Part shown: piece after piece, positions 1-5,595 of the stretch | Numbering within the stretch: position 1 is the stretch's first letter | How the letters are laid out: the number at the start of each line of letters is the position of its first letter | Source of the DNA: Thermomicrobiaceae bacterium | GTDB taxonomy: Bacteria; Chloroflexota; Chloroflexia; Thermomicrobiales; Thermomicrobiaceae | Direction of reading: 5' to 3' | DNA: 5,877 nt | Assembly: GCA_025966355.1 (NCBI GenBank) | Contig: JAICWZ010000132.1 | Location: 1 to 5,877 of the forward strand | Program-made: the position numbers and the translations under genes | The notes under the pieces: model-generated | Told to the model about the DNA's origin: nothing | The model's input: the letters and a program-made list of their open reading frames with translations, nothing else | Databases searched by the model: none

Positions 1-326
1 TGCTTCAGGCTGACTACATTCGCGTCGCCAGCGCCAAGGGTCTGCCGCACTGGACGATTATCGGTCGTCACGCACTGCGTAACGCCATGCTCCCGCTCAT
101 TACGTTGCTGGCGCTCGATATCCCGGCACTCTTTGGCGGTGCCGTCGTCATCGAGACGATCTTCGCCTGGAATGGGATCGGGCGGCTGATCGTCAACGCG
201 ACCATGCAGCGCGATTACACCGTCGTCATGGGTGAGGTTCTTGTGATCGCGACGATCACCGTGCTGGCGAACCTGCTGGCCGACATTCTCTATCAACTCG
301 CCGATCCGAGGCTGCGCCATGGATGA
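1..326 (+). CDS. DppB/OppB-type ABC transporter permease, C-terminal part (5' end outside window)
   Basis: This is the last 107 or so codons of an inner-membrane permease that pairs with the next gene product to form the channel of an ABC importer for di/oligopeptides or a related solute such as nickel. The reading frame is open from base 3, well upstream of the first in-frame ATG at 87, so the gene clearly begins before the window. Visible residues start with the EAA-type cytoplasmic loop (DYIRVASAKG...ALRNAMLP), the coupling helix that docks on the ATPase. Next come the family signature GGAVVIETIFAWNGIGRL, the RDYTVVMG segment, one hydrophobic membrane helix (about 20 residues) and the usual ending, DPRLRHG. 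The TGA stop overlaps the next gene by 8 nt. Family membership is seen directly in these motifs. The exact substrate cannot be told from the permease alone. Confidence 0.93.
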   Translation, partial: LQADYIRVASAKGLPHWTIIGRHALRNAMLPLITLLALDIPALFGGAVVIETIFAWNGIGRLIVNATMQRDYTVVMGEVLVIATITVLANLLADILYQLADPRLRHG

Positions 327-1254
327 AACGCACGCGGCTATGCGTGAACCGCGATCGTTGCGCCGGCGTGGTCGCGACGAACGGTTGAACGCTCCGACCG
401 CGTCGCCGCTCGTGCAAACGTGGAAGCGGTTCGCGAGCGATCGCATCGCGCTTGTCGCGTTGGCGGTGACCGCACTGATTCTTGTCTTCAGCTTAGGTGC
501 GCCGCTTATTTCGCACGTCATCACGCATCGAGGCTACGCCGACCAGGCGCTCCTCGATCGCTTCACGCCACCATTTACGCACGGGTACGTTCTGGGGGCC
601 GATAATCTAGGTCGCGACGAACTTACGCGGCTCGCCTATGGCGGGCGCATCTCGATATCGGTCGCCCTTCTGGCCACGTTGAGCGCCCTGACCCTCGGCG
701 GCAGCCTTGGCGCGCTGGCCGGTTATTTCGGTGGTTGGTTTGATGCGCTCATCATGCGTATCACCGACGTCTTTCTCGCGATTCCGGTTCTCGTGTTGCT
801 GCTGTTCATCGCATCGCTGCACACATTCGAACCATTTTCGCTGGCGCTGGTGATTGCCGGCGTGAGCTGGATGAGCCTGGCGCGGCTGGTGCGCGCCGAG
901 GTGCTGAGCTTGCGAGGACGCGAATGGGTCGACGCGGCGCGCATTGCCGGGGCGTCAGACTGGCGCATCGTCGGTCGTCACCTCTTGCCACAGACGGCGC
1001 CACTGATTATCGTCTGGGCGACGCTCACCTTGCCGTCGTTCATTATCGTGGAGGCGACCTTGAGTTTCCTTGGTCTCGGCATTCAGGTGCCGGTGCCATC
1101 GTGGGGCAACATGCTCAACGACGCGCAGAAGTTTTATGCGCAGTCGTGGACGCTCGCCTTCATACCCGGACTGGCGATTTATGTCACGGTGCTCGCGATC
1201 AACCTGCTCGGGCAGGGGTTGCGCGACGCGCTTGACCCGCGCCTGCGCCGATGA
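319..1254 (+). CDS. DppC/OppC-type ABC transporter permease
   Basis: A complete 311-residue permease, the second channel subunit of a peptide-type ABC importer, of normal length for the family. A basic cytoplasmic N-terminus (residues 1-40, with RSLRRRGRDER) leads into the first membrane helix (about 42-64). The OppC signature LGADNLGRDELTRLAYGGRIS spans about 92-112 and is followed by the transmembrane permease domain (about 115-300). The EAA coupling loop lies at about 202-224 (EWVDAARIAGASDWR, then RHLLP), SFLGLGIQVPVPSWGNML at 249-266, and the family C-terminus GLRDALDPRLRR ends the protein. The start at 319 is favoured over M8 because GAGG (308-311) sits 7 nt upstream. It also overlaps the dppB-like stop by 8 nt, which suggests translational coupling. 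The ATPases and binding protein are not in the window. Substrate (dipeptide, oligopeptide, nickel or other) is unresolved. Confidence 0.95.
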   Translation: MDETHAAMREPRSLRRRGRDERLNAPTASPLVQTWKRFASDRIALVALAVTALILVFSLGAPLISHVITHRGYADQALLDRFTPPFTHGYVLGADNLGRDELTRLAYGGRISISVALLATLSALTLGGSLGALAGYFGGWFDALIMRITDVFLAIPVLVLLLFIASLHTFEPFSLALVIAGVSWMSLARLVRAEVLSLRGREWVDAARIAGASDWRIVGRHLLPQTAPLIIVWATLTLPSFIIVEATLSFLGLGIQVPVPSWGNMLNDAQKFYAQSWTLAFIPGLAIYVTVLAINLLGQGLRDALDPRLRR

Positions 1255-2303
1255 GCCGATCAACGCCAGAGCTGGGCGCCAACGGTGACAAAATGATCGA
1301 CGAACGACAAGGAATTGAGGGGTTCCTCCGACGACGATTTCTGCTCGGCGTCGCCTTCGGCGTCCTCATCACCGCGATCTTCATCGCGGTCAACGATGGC
1401 TCGAAGGTGCTCAATTCGCTGCACATCTTCGACTGGCGGCTGGTGCCGCTCATCCTCGCGCTGTCGCTCTGCAACTACCTGTTGCGCTTCGTCAAATGGC
1501 ACTTCTACCTTGGCTCGGTCGGTGCGGGGCCAATCAGCAAGACCACCAGCTTTGTCATCTTCTTCGCCGGCCTCGCCATGGCGATCACACCGGGCAAAGT
1601 CGGTGAACTGCTCAAGCCGTATCTGGTGCGTCGCGTCAACGGGACGCCGCTGACCACGACCACACCGGTCATCGTCGCTGAACGCATAACCGACGGCATT
1701 GCCATTCTGATTCTGGCCGCGGTCGGACTGCTCCAGATTCGATTTGGCTGGGTGCTGCTGGTGGCGCTGCTACTTGGCTTCATCATATTCATGGCGTTCG
1801 TCCAGCGTCGCTCACTCGTGGAAGCGCTGCTGCACCGCTTCGAAGGCGTCGCGCTGATCGGTCGACGCATGGAAGCGATCGACCGGCTGTATGAGAGCAC
1901 CTGGCGTATGTTCCGGCCGCGCCCACTGGCGATCGCGACGCTCATCAGCGTCGTTTCATGGGCGGGTGAATGCCTGGCGTTTTTCCTGGTCATGCTCGGG
2001 CTTGGGTTTCCGGCAGGCTGGCACCTGCTCTTCGCCGCGGCGTCGGCGCTCGCCCTCGCCACCATGATCGGAGCGCTCTCGCTATTGCCGGGCGGTCTTG
2101 GCGCGGCGGAACTGAGCGCGACGGGGCTGCTCGTCCTCTTCGTCGGAAGCACTCAGATTGACCACGAAACCGCGGCCACGGCAACGTTGCTCATCCGCTT
2201 CGCGACCTTCTGGTTCGGCATCGCGCTCGGCCTGATCGCGCTGGCGAGCAGCGAGTGGTATCTGAAGCGGGTCGAAGCGCACGGAAAACCCGATAGCATA
2301 TGA
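1251..2303 (+). CDS. Flippase-like integral membrane protein (LPG synthase TM / UPF0104, AglD/YbhN-type)
   Basis: A 350-residue polytopic membrane protein of the family that includes the N-terminal flippase half of MprF, archaeal AglD and E. coli YbhN. Family hallmarks are visible: TPGKVGELLKPYLV (113-126), ERITD (144-148) and LPGGLGAAE (279-287). About eight hydrophobic segments can be traced (near 28-47, 64-82, 99-114, 136-160, 167-184, 226-250, 257-279 and 308-332), with basic loops such as FVQRR and FRPRP between them. The C-terminal aminoacyl-transferase domain of MprF is absent, so it should not be called a lysyl-PG synthase. Members are thought to move or handle lipids or lipid-linked sugars, but the substrate here is unknown. 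The start codon overlaps the permease stop as ATGA, with no clear Shine-Dalgarno, so coupled translation is likely. M15 (ATG at 1293) is a weaker alternative start, also without a ribosome site. Confidence 0.88.
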   Translation: MSRSTPELGANGDKMIDERQGIEGFLRRRFLLGVAFGVLITAIFIAVNDGSKVLNSLHIFDWRLVPLILALSLCNYLLRFVKWHFYLGSVGAGPISKTTSFVIFFAGLAMAITPGKVGELLKPYLVRRVNGTPLTTTTPVIVAERITDGIAILILAAVGLLQIRFGWVLLVALLLGFIIFMAFVQRRSLVEALLHRFEGVALIGRRMEAIDRLYESTWRMFRPRPLAIATLISVVSWAGECLAFFLVMLGLGFPAGWHLLFAAASALALATMIGALSLLPGGLGAAELSATGLLVLFVGSTQIDHETAATATLLIRFATFWFGIALGLIALASSEWYLKRVEAHGKPDSI

Positions 2304-2307
2304 AAAA

Positions 2308-2333
2308 CGGGGAGCGCATTTCTGCACTCCCCG
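2308..2333 (-). terminator. Intrinsic terminator of pnp, between convergent genes
   Basis: CGGGGAG-C-GCA and TGC-A-CTCCCCG pair as an 11-position stem with a single mismatch (2315/2326) around a TTTC loop. On the minus strand the stem is followed at once by TTTTT (2307-2303), the expected U-tract, so it ends the pnp transcript 24 nt after its stop codon. The U-tract runs into the stop codon of the convergent flippase-like gene. On the plus strand the hairpin is followed only by CTTGATG, so it would be a poor intrinsic terminator in that direction, although the stem could still protect the plus-strand 3' end. Confidence 0.85.
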
Positions 2334-2357
2334 CTTGATGTTCTCGCGTGCGGTTGT

Positions 2358-4790
2358 TTATTCGCTCTCGCCGTTGCTGCCCGGCAGCTTGCGGCTGTCG
2401 CGCGGGCGGCGAAGCAATGAACCACCACCCGTGTCGTTGTCGCGATCTTCGTCTGATGGCCGTGCCGGCTGCGGCTCGCTGGACGCTTCGGCTCGGACCG
2501 GACGTTCCGCGGCTGGCTGTGGCTCATCGTGTCGCTCGCGTGGCGCGTGATCGCGCGGCGGGCGTGGTCCACGATCGTGCCGGTCTCCACCGCCACCACC
2601 GCGACGGTCGTCTCGACCGCGTCCACCGCCGGAGCCACCGCCACTGTTGCTGCCCGGTTCCGGCATCTCACCGGTGAGTAACGCCTTGCGCGACAGGTTG
2701 ATCTTGCCGTCGGGCCGGATACCGGTCACCACGACATTCAGTTCCTGTCCGACCTGAACGACATCTTCGACCGAGTTCACCCGATGCGGCTCAAGCTCCG
2801 AGATGTGAACGAAGCCGTCCTTACCCGGCAAGATCTCGACGAAACATCCCGACTGGATGATCGTCTTGACACGACCGAAGAAGATATCGCCAACCTCGGG
2901 CACCCGCGTCATGCGTTCGACCATGTCGACCGCCTTCTTCGCGCTCTCCGCGTTGACGGCGCTGATGAAGACCGAGCCGTCGTCCTCAATATCCAACTTG
3001 GCGCCAGTCGCGTCCTGAATGCCGCGGATCGTCTTGCCGCCCGGGCCGATAACCTCGCCGATCTGCTTCGGCTGAATCTGAATCCGGTAGATGCGCGGCG
3101 CGTAGGCCGACATCTCGCCACGCGGGCTGGAGATGCAGTCGTTCATCTTGTCGAGGATGAAGAAGCGGGCGGCTTGCGCCTGCTCCAGCGCCTGCGCCAT
3201 GATCTCGGCCGTGATACCCTGAACCTTGATGTCCATCTGAATCGCGGTGACGCCGTCACGTGTTCCGGCAACTTTGAAGTCCATGTCACCAAGGGCGTCT
3301 TCCATCCCCTGGATATCGGTCAGCACCCTGAAGCGGCTCGATTCCGGATCAGTGACCAGACCCATGGCGATACCGGCCACCGGCCGCTTGATCGGTACAC
3401 CGGCGTCCATCAACGACAACGTCGAGCCACAGACGCTGGCCATTGAGGTCGATCCGTTCGAGCTGACGACGTCGGAGACGACACGCATCGTGTACGGGAA
3501 CTCATCCTGGGACGGCAACACGGCTTTCAGCGCGCGTTCTGCCAGAGCGCCGTGACCGATATCTCGGCGGCTCGGGCCGCGCATGAAGCGCACCTCACCG
3601 ACGCTGTACGGCGGGAAGTTGTAATGATGGATGTAGTGCTTCGACTCCTCGATGCCAAGGCCATCGAGCTTCTGATCCTCGGAGGTCGCGCCCATGGTTG
3701 CCACACTCAGCACCTGTGTCTGGCCACGGGTGAAGATAGCCGAGCCGTGCGCACGCGGCAGATAGCCGACCTGCATCCAGATCTCGCGAATTTCATCCGT
3801 CTTGCGGCCATCAGGTCGCTCGCCTCGATCGAGAATGCTGTTGCGGACCAGCGATTTGACCATGCTGTCGAAGACGCCGGAGATCTCTTTGGCGCTGGGC
3901 GCCTCGGCAACACCCTCGGTCGCCTGGCTGACGGTCGCCTCGGTGAAGTGTTTGACCACTTCGGCTTTCAACGCTGCCGTCTCGCTGAGTCGCTGTTCTT
4001 TGTCGGCATGGAAGACGGCGCCCTGGAGCCGGTCGCCGACAAACTCGTTGATCTGCGTTTTGAGGTCGGTGTTTTCGGCCGGAGCGATGAACTCGCGCTT
4101 CGGCTTGCCGGCCAGATCTCGTAGTTCATTCTGCAACTGGACGATGCGGCGAATCTCATCATGTGCCAGCTGCACCGCGGCGAGCATGCGCTCTTCGGAA
4201 ACTTCGCTCGCTTCGCCTTCGACCAGCATCCCGGCGTCAGCCGTGCCGGCCACGACCATGTCGAGCTTGCTTTCGAGAAGTTGATGACTCGTCGGATTGA
4301 CGACCAGTTCGCCATTAACATCGCCGATACGAACCGCGCCAACCGGGCCGTTCCAGGGGATATCCGAGAGCATCAGCGCGGCCGAGGCGCCATTGATCCC
4401 GAGCACGTCCGGCAGATTCTCCTGGTCGGCCGAGATGACCGTATTAACCAGCTGGACTTCGTTCTTGTAGCCCTTCGGGAAGAGCGGACGAACCGGCCGG
4501 TCGGTCAGACGTGCCGAGAGGATCGCCGTCTCGGTCGGGCGACCTTCTCGCTTGATGAAGCCTCCCGGGATCTTCCCGGCGGCGTACATCTTCTCTTCGA
4601 ATTCGACGGTCAGCGGGAAGAAATCGAGGCCTTCGCGGGCGGATTTTTCGCCGGTAGCCGTCGACAGAACCATCGTATCGCCGAAACGGACCGTGACGGC
4701 GCCGCCGGCGAGTTGCGCGACGCGGCCGGTCTCGAACGTAAGGACGCGCCCGCCGATCTCGATCGAGCGCTCATGAATAGTGGGGGGCAT
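2358..4790 (-). CDS. pnp: Polyribonucleotide nucleotidyltransferase (PNPase)
   Basis: PNPase degrades RNA 3'-to-5' with phosphate, releasing nucleoside diphosphates, and acts as a ring-shaped cytoplasmic trimer in mRNA turnover. The 810-residue protein has all the expected parts. These are a first RNase PH core (about 10-145, with GKIPGGFIKREGRPTE at the FFRR-loop position), an all-helical linker (about 150-320), and a second RNase PH core (about 322-560). The second core contains SRRDIGHG (407-414), SNGSTSMAS (444-452) and GMEDALGDMDFK. D498, D504 and K506 align with the E. coli catalytic D486, D492 and K494. A KH domain (about 565-627) carries the GPGG loop at 582-585, and an S1 domain covers about 632-705. 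Residues 709-810 form an unusual Gly/Arg/Asp-rich tail, which makes the protein about 100 residues longer than the E. coli enzyme. The start at 4790 is chosen because GGAG lies 6 nt upstream. An in-frame ATG at 4805 would lie in front of that site. Confidence 0.98.
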   Translation of the reverse strand: MPPTIHERSIEIGGRVLTFETGRVAQLAGGAVTVRFGDTMVLSTATGEKSAREGLDFFPLTVEFEEKMYAAGKIPGGFIKREGRPTETAILSARLTDRPVRPLFPKGYKNEVQLVNTVISADQENLPDVLGINGASAALMLSDIPWNGPVGAVRIGDVNGELVVNPTSHQLLESKLDMVVAGTADAGMLVEGEASEVSEERMLAAVQLAHDEIRRIVQLQNELRDLAGKPKREFIAPAENTDLKTQINEFVGDRLQGAVFHADKEQRLSETAALKAEVVKHFTEATVSQATEGVAEAPSAKEISGVFDSMVKSLVRNSILDRGERPDGRKTDEIREIWMQVGYLPRAHGSAIFTRGQTQVLSVATMGATSEDQKLDGLGIEESKHYIHHYNFPPYSVGEVRFMRGPSRRDIGHGALAERALKAVLPSQDEFPYTMRVVSDVVSSNGSTSMASVCGSTLSLMDAGVPIKRPVAGIAMGLVTDPESSRFRVLTDIQGMEDALGDMDFKVAGTRDGVTAIQMDIKVQGITAEIMAQALEQAQAARFFILDKMNDCISSPRGEMSAYAPRIYRIQIQPKQIGEVIGPGGKTIRGIQDATGAKLDIEDDGSVFISAVNAESAKKAVDMVERMTRVPEVGDIFFGRVKTIIQSGCFVEILPGKDGFVHISELEPHRVNSVEDVVQVGQELNVVVTGIRPDGKINLSRKALLTGEMPEPGSNSGGGSGGGRGRDDRRGGGGGDRHDRGPRPPRDHAPRERHDEPQPAAERPVRAEASSEPQPARPSDEDRDNDTGGGSLLRRPRDSRKLPGSNGESE

Positions 4791-4796
4791 ACGGTA

Positions 4797-4800
4797 CTCC
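4797..4800 (-). promoter_or_regulatory. Ribosome binding site of pnp
   Basis: On the minus strand GGAG is followed by the 6-nt spacer TACCGT and then ATG (4790-4788). This decides the pnp start: the other in-frame ATG at 4805-4803 lies upstream of the site and has no comparable purine stretch before it. Translation from 4790 gives the usual N-terminus MPPTIHERSIEIGG. Confidence 0.8.
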
Positions 4801-4877
4801 AACATCTCGAATCAGCCCGTGCCCACGATGCTGACTCGCGACGTGTGGTGATGCCGCAGGTGTTCGGGACTGGCGTT

Positions 4878-4904
4878 CGGCGACGGTTCGCTGAACCTTC
4901 GCCG
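4878..4904 (-). promoter_or_regulatory. Strong hairpin in the pnp leader (candidate processing/autoregulatory element)
   Basis: CGGCGACGGTTC (4878-4889) and GAACCTTCGCCG (4893-4904) form a 12-position stem with one mismatch (4884/4898) around a 3-nt loop. Outside it, GTTCGG (4862-4867) and CCGAAC (4915-4920) can pair as a 6-bp outer helix across a symmetric 10/10 internal loop, giving a structure of about 59 nt. No U-tract follows, so it does not look like a terminator. It ends about 70-90 nt before the pnp start. Known PNPase autoregulation in enterobacteria uses RNase III cleavage of a leader hairpin, and this is a plausible functional counterpart, though unproven. Confidence 0.5.
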
Positions 4905-5002
4905 GGCCCCAATTCCGAACTCCTATCGCGCGATCACGCACACAACAAAAACGAACATGGACCGGATGGGTCAAAAACCCAGCCGAATCCGGTTAAACGA
5001 CA

Positions 5003-5024
5003 GGCCCAGGGAACCCCCTGGGCC
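5003..5024 (-). terminator. Hairpin between rpsO and pnp, possible weak/partial terminator
   Basis: GGCCCAGGG (5003-5011) and CCCTGGGCC (5016-5024) are perfect 9-bp arms around a 4-nt loop (AACC on the plus strand). On the minus strand the stem is followed by TGTCGTTTAA, only a poor U-tract. It lies 84 nt after the rpsO stop and 213 nt before the pnp start. It could be a leaky terminator that lets some transcription into pnp, or a 3'-end stabiliser or RNase site for the rpsO mRNA. Confidence 0.5.
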
Positions 5025-5045
5025 GGCAAATGGGTCGCGTTTGGA

Positions 5046-5068
5046 CTTCGGACGTGGCACATCCGGAG
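5046..5068 (-). other. Hairpin downstream of rpsO
   Basis: On the minus-strand RNA, CUCCGGAUGU and ACGUCCGAAG pair around a GCC loop. The stem has ten positions with one C/A mismatch and one U-G wobble. The wobble pairs better in the minus-strand RNA than its counterpart does in the plus-strand RNA, which favours a role in the rpsO-pnp transcript. No U-tract follows. Confidence 0.4.
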
Positions 5069-5074
5069 AGGAAA

Positions 5075-5088
5075 CCTCGAACGCGAGG
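5075..5088 (-). other. Small hairpin just after rpsO, followed by a pyrimidine run
   Basis: CCUCG and CGAGG pair around a CGUU tetraloop, 19 nt past the rpsO stop. On the minus strand it is followed by TTTCCTCTCC. The stem has only five pairs, so on its own it is weak. It is listed because it opens the series of hairpins in this spacer. Confidence 0.3.
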
Positions 5089-5107
5089 GATCTGTGGTAG
5101 AAAGCGA

Positions 5108-5377
5108 TCAGCGACGAAGACCAAGCCGCTCAATCGTTGCGCGATAGCGATCCACGTCCTTCTCGCTCAGGTAAGCGAGCAACCGTCGCCTGCGCCCAAC
5201 CAGTTTCAGCAGGCCACGGCGAGAATGGTTGTCGTGAGAATGCTCGCGCAAGTGCTCCACTAACCCGTTGATCCGCTCAGTCAGAAGCGCGATCTGGACT
5301 TCCGGCGAACCGGTATCCGCGTCGTGCACCTGAAAACTCGAAATGATCTCTTCCTTCTGCGCCTTGTACAACGCCAT
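5108..5377 (-). CDS. rpsO: 30S ribosomal protein S15
   Basis: S15 is a primary 16S rRNA binder. It docks on the three-way junction of helices 20-22 in the central domain, starts platform assembly, and contacts the 50S subunit. The product has 89 residues, exactly the usual bacterial length. The family pattern runs through it: [19 protein letters not shown] (18-36), [17 protein letters not shown] (41-57) and [11 protein letters not shown] (60-70). H42, D49 and S52 match the rRNA-contact residues known from Thermus and E. coli. The start ATG is preceded by GAGGGAGG with a 10-nt spacer. Downstream on the same strand is pnp, the classic partner, and upstream is ilvC behind its own terminator, so rpsO probably has its own promoter. 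S15 often represses its own mRNA through leader structure, but no recognisable known S15-binding leader type was identified here. Confidence 0.98.
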   Translation of the reverse strand: MALYKAQKEEIISSFQVHDADTGSPEVQIALLTERINGLVEHLREHSHDNHSRRGLLKLVGRRRRLLAYLSEKDVDRYRATIERLGLRR

Positions 5378-5387
5378 ACGTGCGGCG

Positions 5388-5395
5388 CCTCCCTC
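5388..5395 (-). promoter_or_regulatory. Ribosome binding site of rpsO, partly inside a small hairpin
   Basis: The minus strand reads GAGGGAGG, then a 10-nt spacer and the rpsO ATG. GCCT (5401-5398) can pair with AGGC (5390-5387) around GAGAGGG, which would enclose or pair most of this site. The stem is only 4 bp, so any control of translation by it is speculative. Confidence 0.65.
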
Positions 5396-5432
5396 TCAGG
5401 CTCTGTCCAAACCCTCCAATTGACACCGTACC

Positions 5433-5443
5433 AGTATATCATA
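5433..5443 (-). promoter_or_regulatory. Candidate rpsO promoter (-10 region)
   Basis: Within an AT-rich patch (about 5433-5453) that stands out from the GC-rich surroundings, the minus strand offers two overlapping -10-like hexamers: TATGAT (5443-5438) and TATACT (5438-5433). The nearest -35-like hexamer is TTGGCG (5469-5464), spaced 20 or 25 nt away, which is longer than ideal, so the -35 is uncertain. Starting about 7 nt after the -10 would give a leader of roughly 50 nt before rpsO. The position, between the ilvC terminator and the rpsO ribosome site, fits a promoter. Confidence 0.4.
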
Positions 5444-5540
5444 TGAATATCGCGATACCTGCTCGCCAACTTGCGCGTCTCGATCGATGAGACCAGCAGT
5501 CACGCAGACCGCCCCAGTGGGAAAAGAGGGACACATAAGA

Positions 5541-5568
5541 CAGGACGCTCGCCTGTGCGAGCGTCCTG
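5541..5568 (-). terminator. Intrinsic terminator of ilvC
   Basis: CAGGACGCTCGC (5541-5552) and GCGAGCGTCCTG (5557-5568) form a perfect 12-bp stem with a 4-nt loop. On the minus strand it is followed by TCTTATGTGT, a moderately U-rich tail. It begins 27 nt after the ilvC stop codon. The stem is strong and the tail is weaker than ideal, so termination is likely but may be incomplete. Confidence 0.75.
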
Positions 5569-5595
5569 AGAAGGAATCGCGTTGAACCTGGTGAT

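Larger units (their letters stand above)
4791..5107 (-). other. Structured rpsO-pnp intergenic spacer / pnp leader
   Basis: This 317-nt stretch separates rpsO from pnp. I see no convincing gene in it. Read on the minus strand it holds four potential hairpins in order: 5075-5088, 5046-5068, 5003-5024 and 4878-4904. The first three cluster behind rpsO and the last lies in the pnp leader. A TTGACC hexamer (4974-4969) resembles a -35 box, but the region 16-18 nt downstream is only T-rich (GTTTTT), with no recognisable -10, so a separate pnp promoter cannot be supported. In E. coli the equivalent spacer contains the rpsO terminator and RNase III sites. A comparable role here is an inference from gene order and structure. 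Confidence 0.6.

Noticed and set aside
2348..2677. Plus-strand open frame rich in Arg and His opposite the PNPase tail
   Set aside because: Its composition is simply the complement of the low-complexity Gly/Arg/Asp coding region. No ribosome site or known motif is seen.
4791..4805. Earlier in-frame ATG (4805) for pnp, adding MLEYR
   Set aside because: The GGAG ribosome site lies between this ATG and the one at 4790. The start at 4790 has ideal spacing and gives the usual N-terminus.
4610..4912. TTG-initiated frame in the pnp leader, preceded by AGGAG with a 7-nt spacer
   Set aside because: It runs 180 nt into pnp in another frame, and its sequence is shadow-like with no family resemblance. 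The AGGAG is noted as a curiosity that could allow a leader peptide, but one good ribosome site alone is not enough.
4925..4934. Perfect 10-bp palindrome ATCGCGCGAT in the pnp leader
   Set aside because: Short palindromes of this kind occur by chance in GC-rich DNA. There is no second copy or promoter nearby.
4946..4974. Possible pnp promoter: TTGACC as a -35 box on the minus strand
   Set aside because: At 16-18 nt spacing there is only a T-rich stretch with no TATAAT-like hexamer.
2784..5147. A chain of long open frames on the plus strand opposite pnp (2784-3446, 3552-4124, 4161-5147, up to 328 codons)
   Set aside because: All three read codon-for-codon complementary to pnp. In that register a stop arises only opposite TTA, CTA or TCA codons, which are rare in GC-rich genes. 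The products have no recognisable domains and are rich in Arg/Asp/His, as expected of antisense shadows.
5477..5493. Inverted repeat GTCTC-N7-GAGAC upstream of the rpsO promoter region
   Set aside because: Only five pairs, with a centre made of overlapping ATCGAT. It is too short to call an operator without conservation data.
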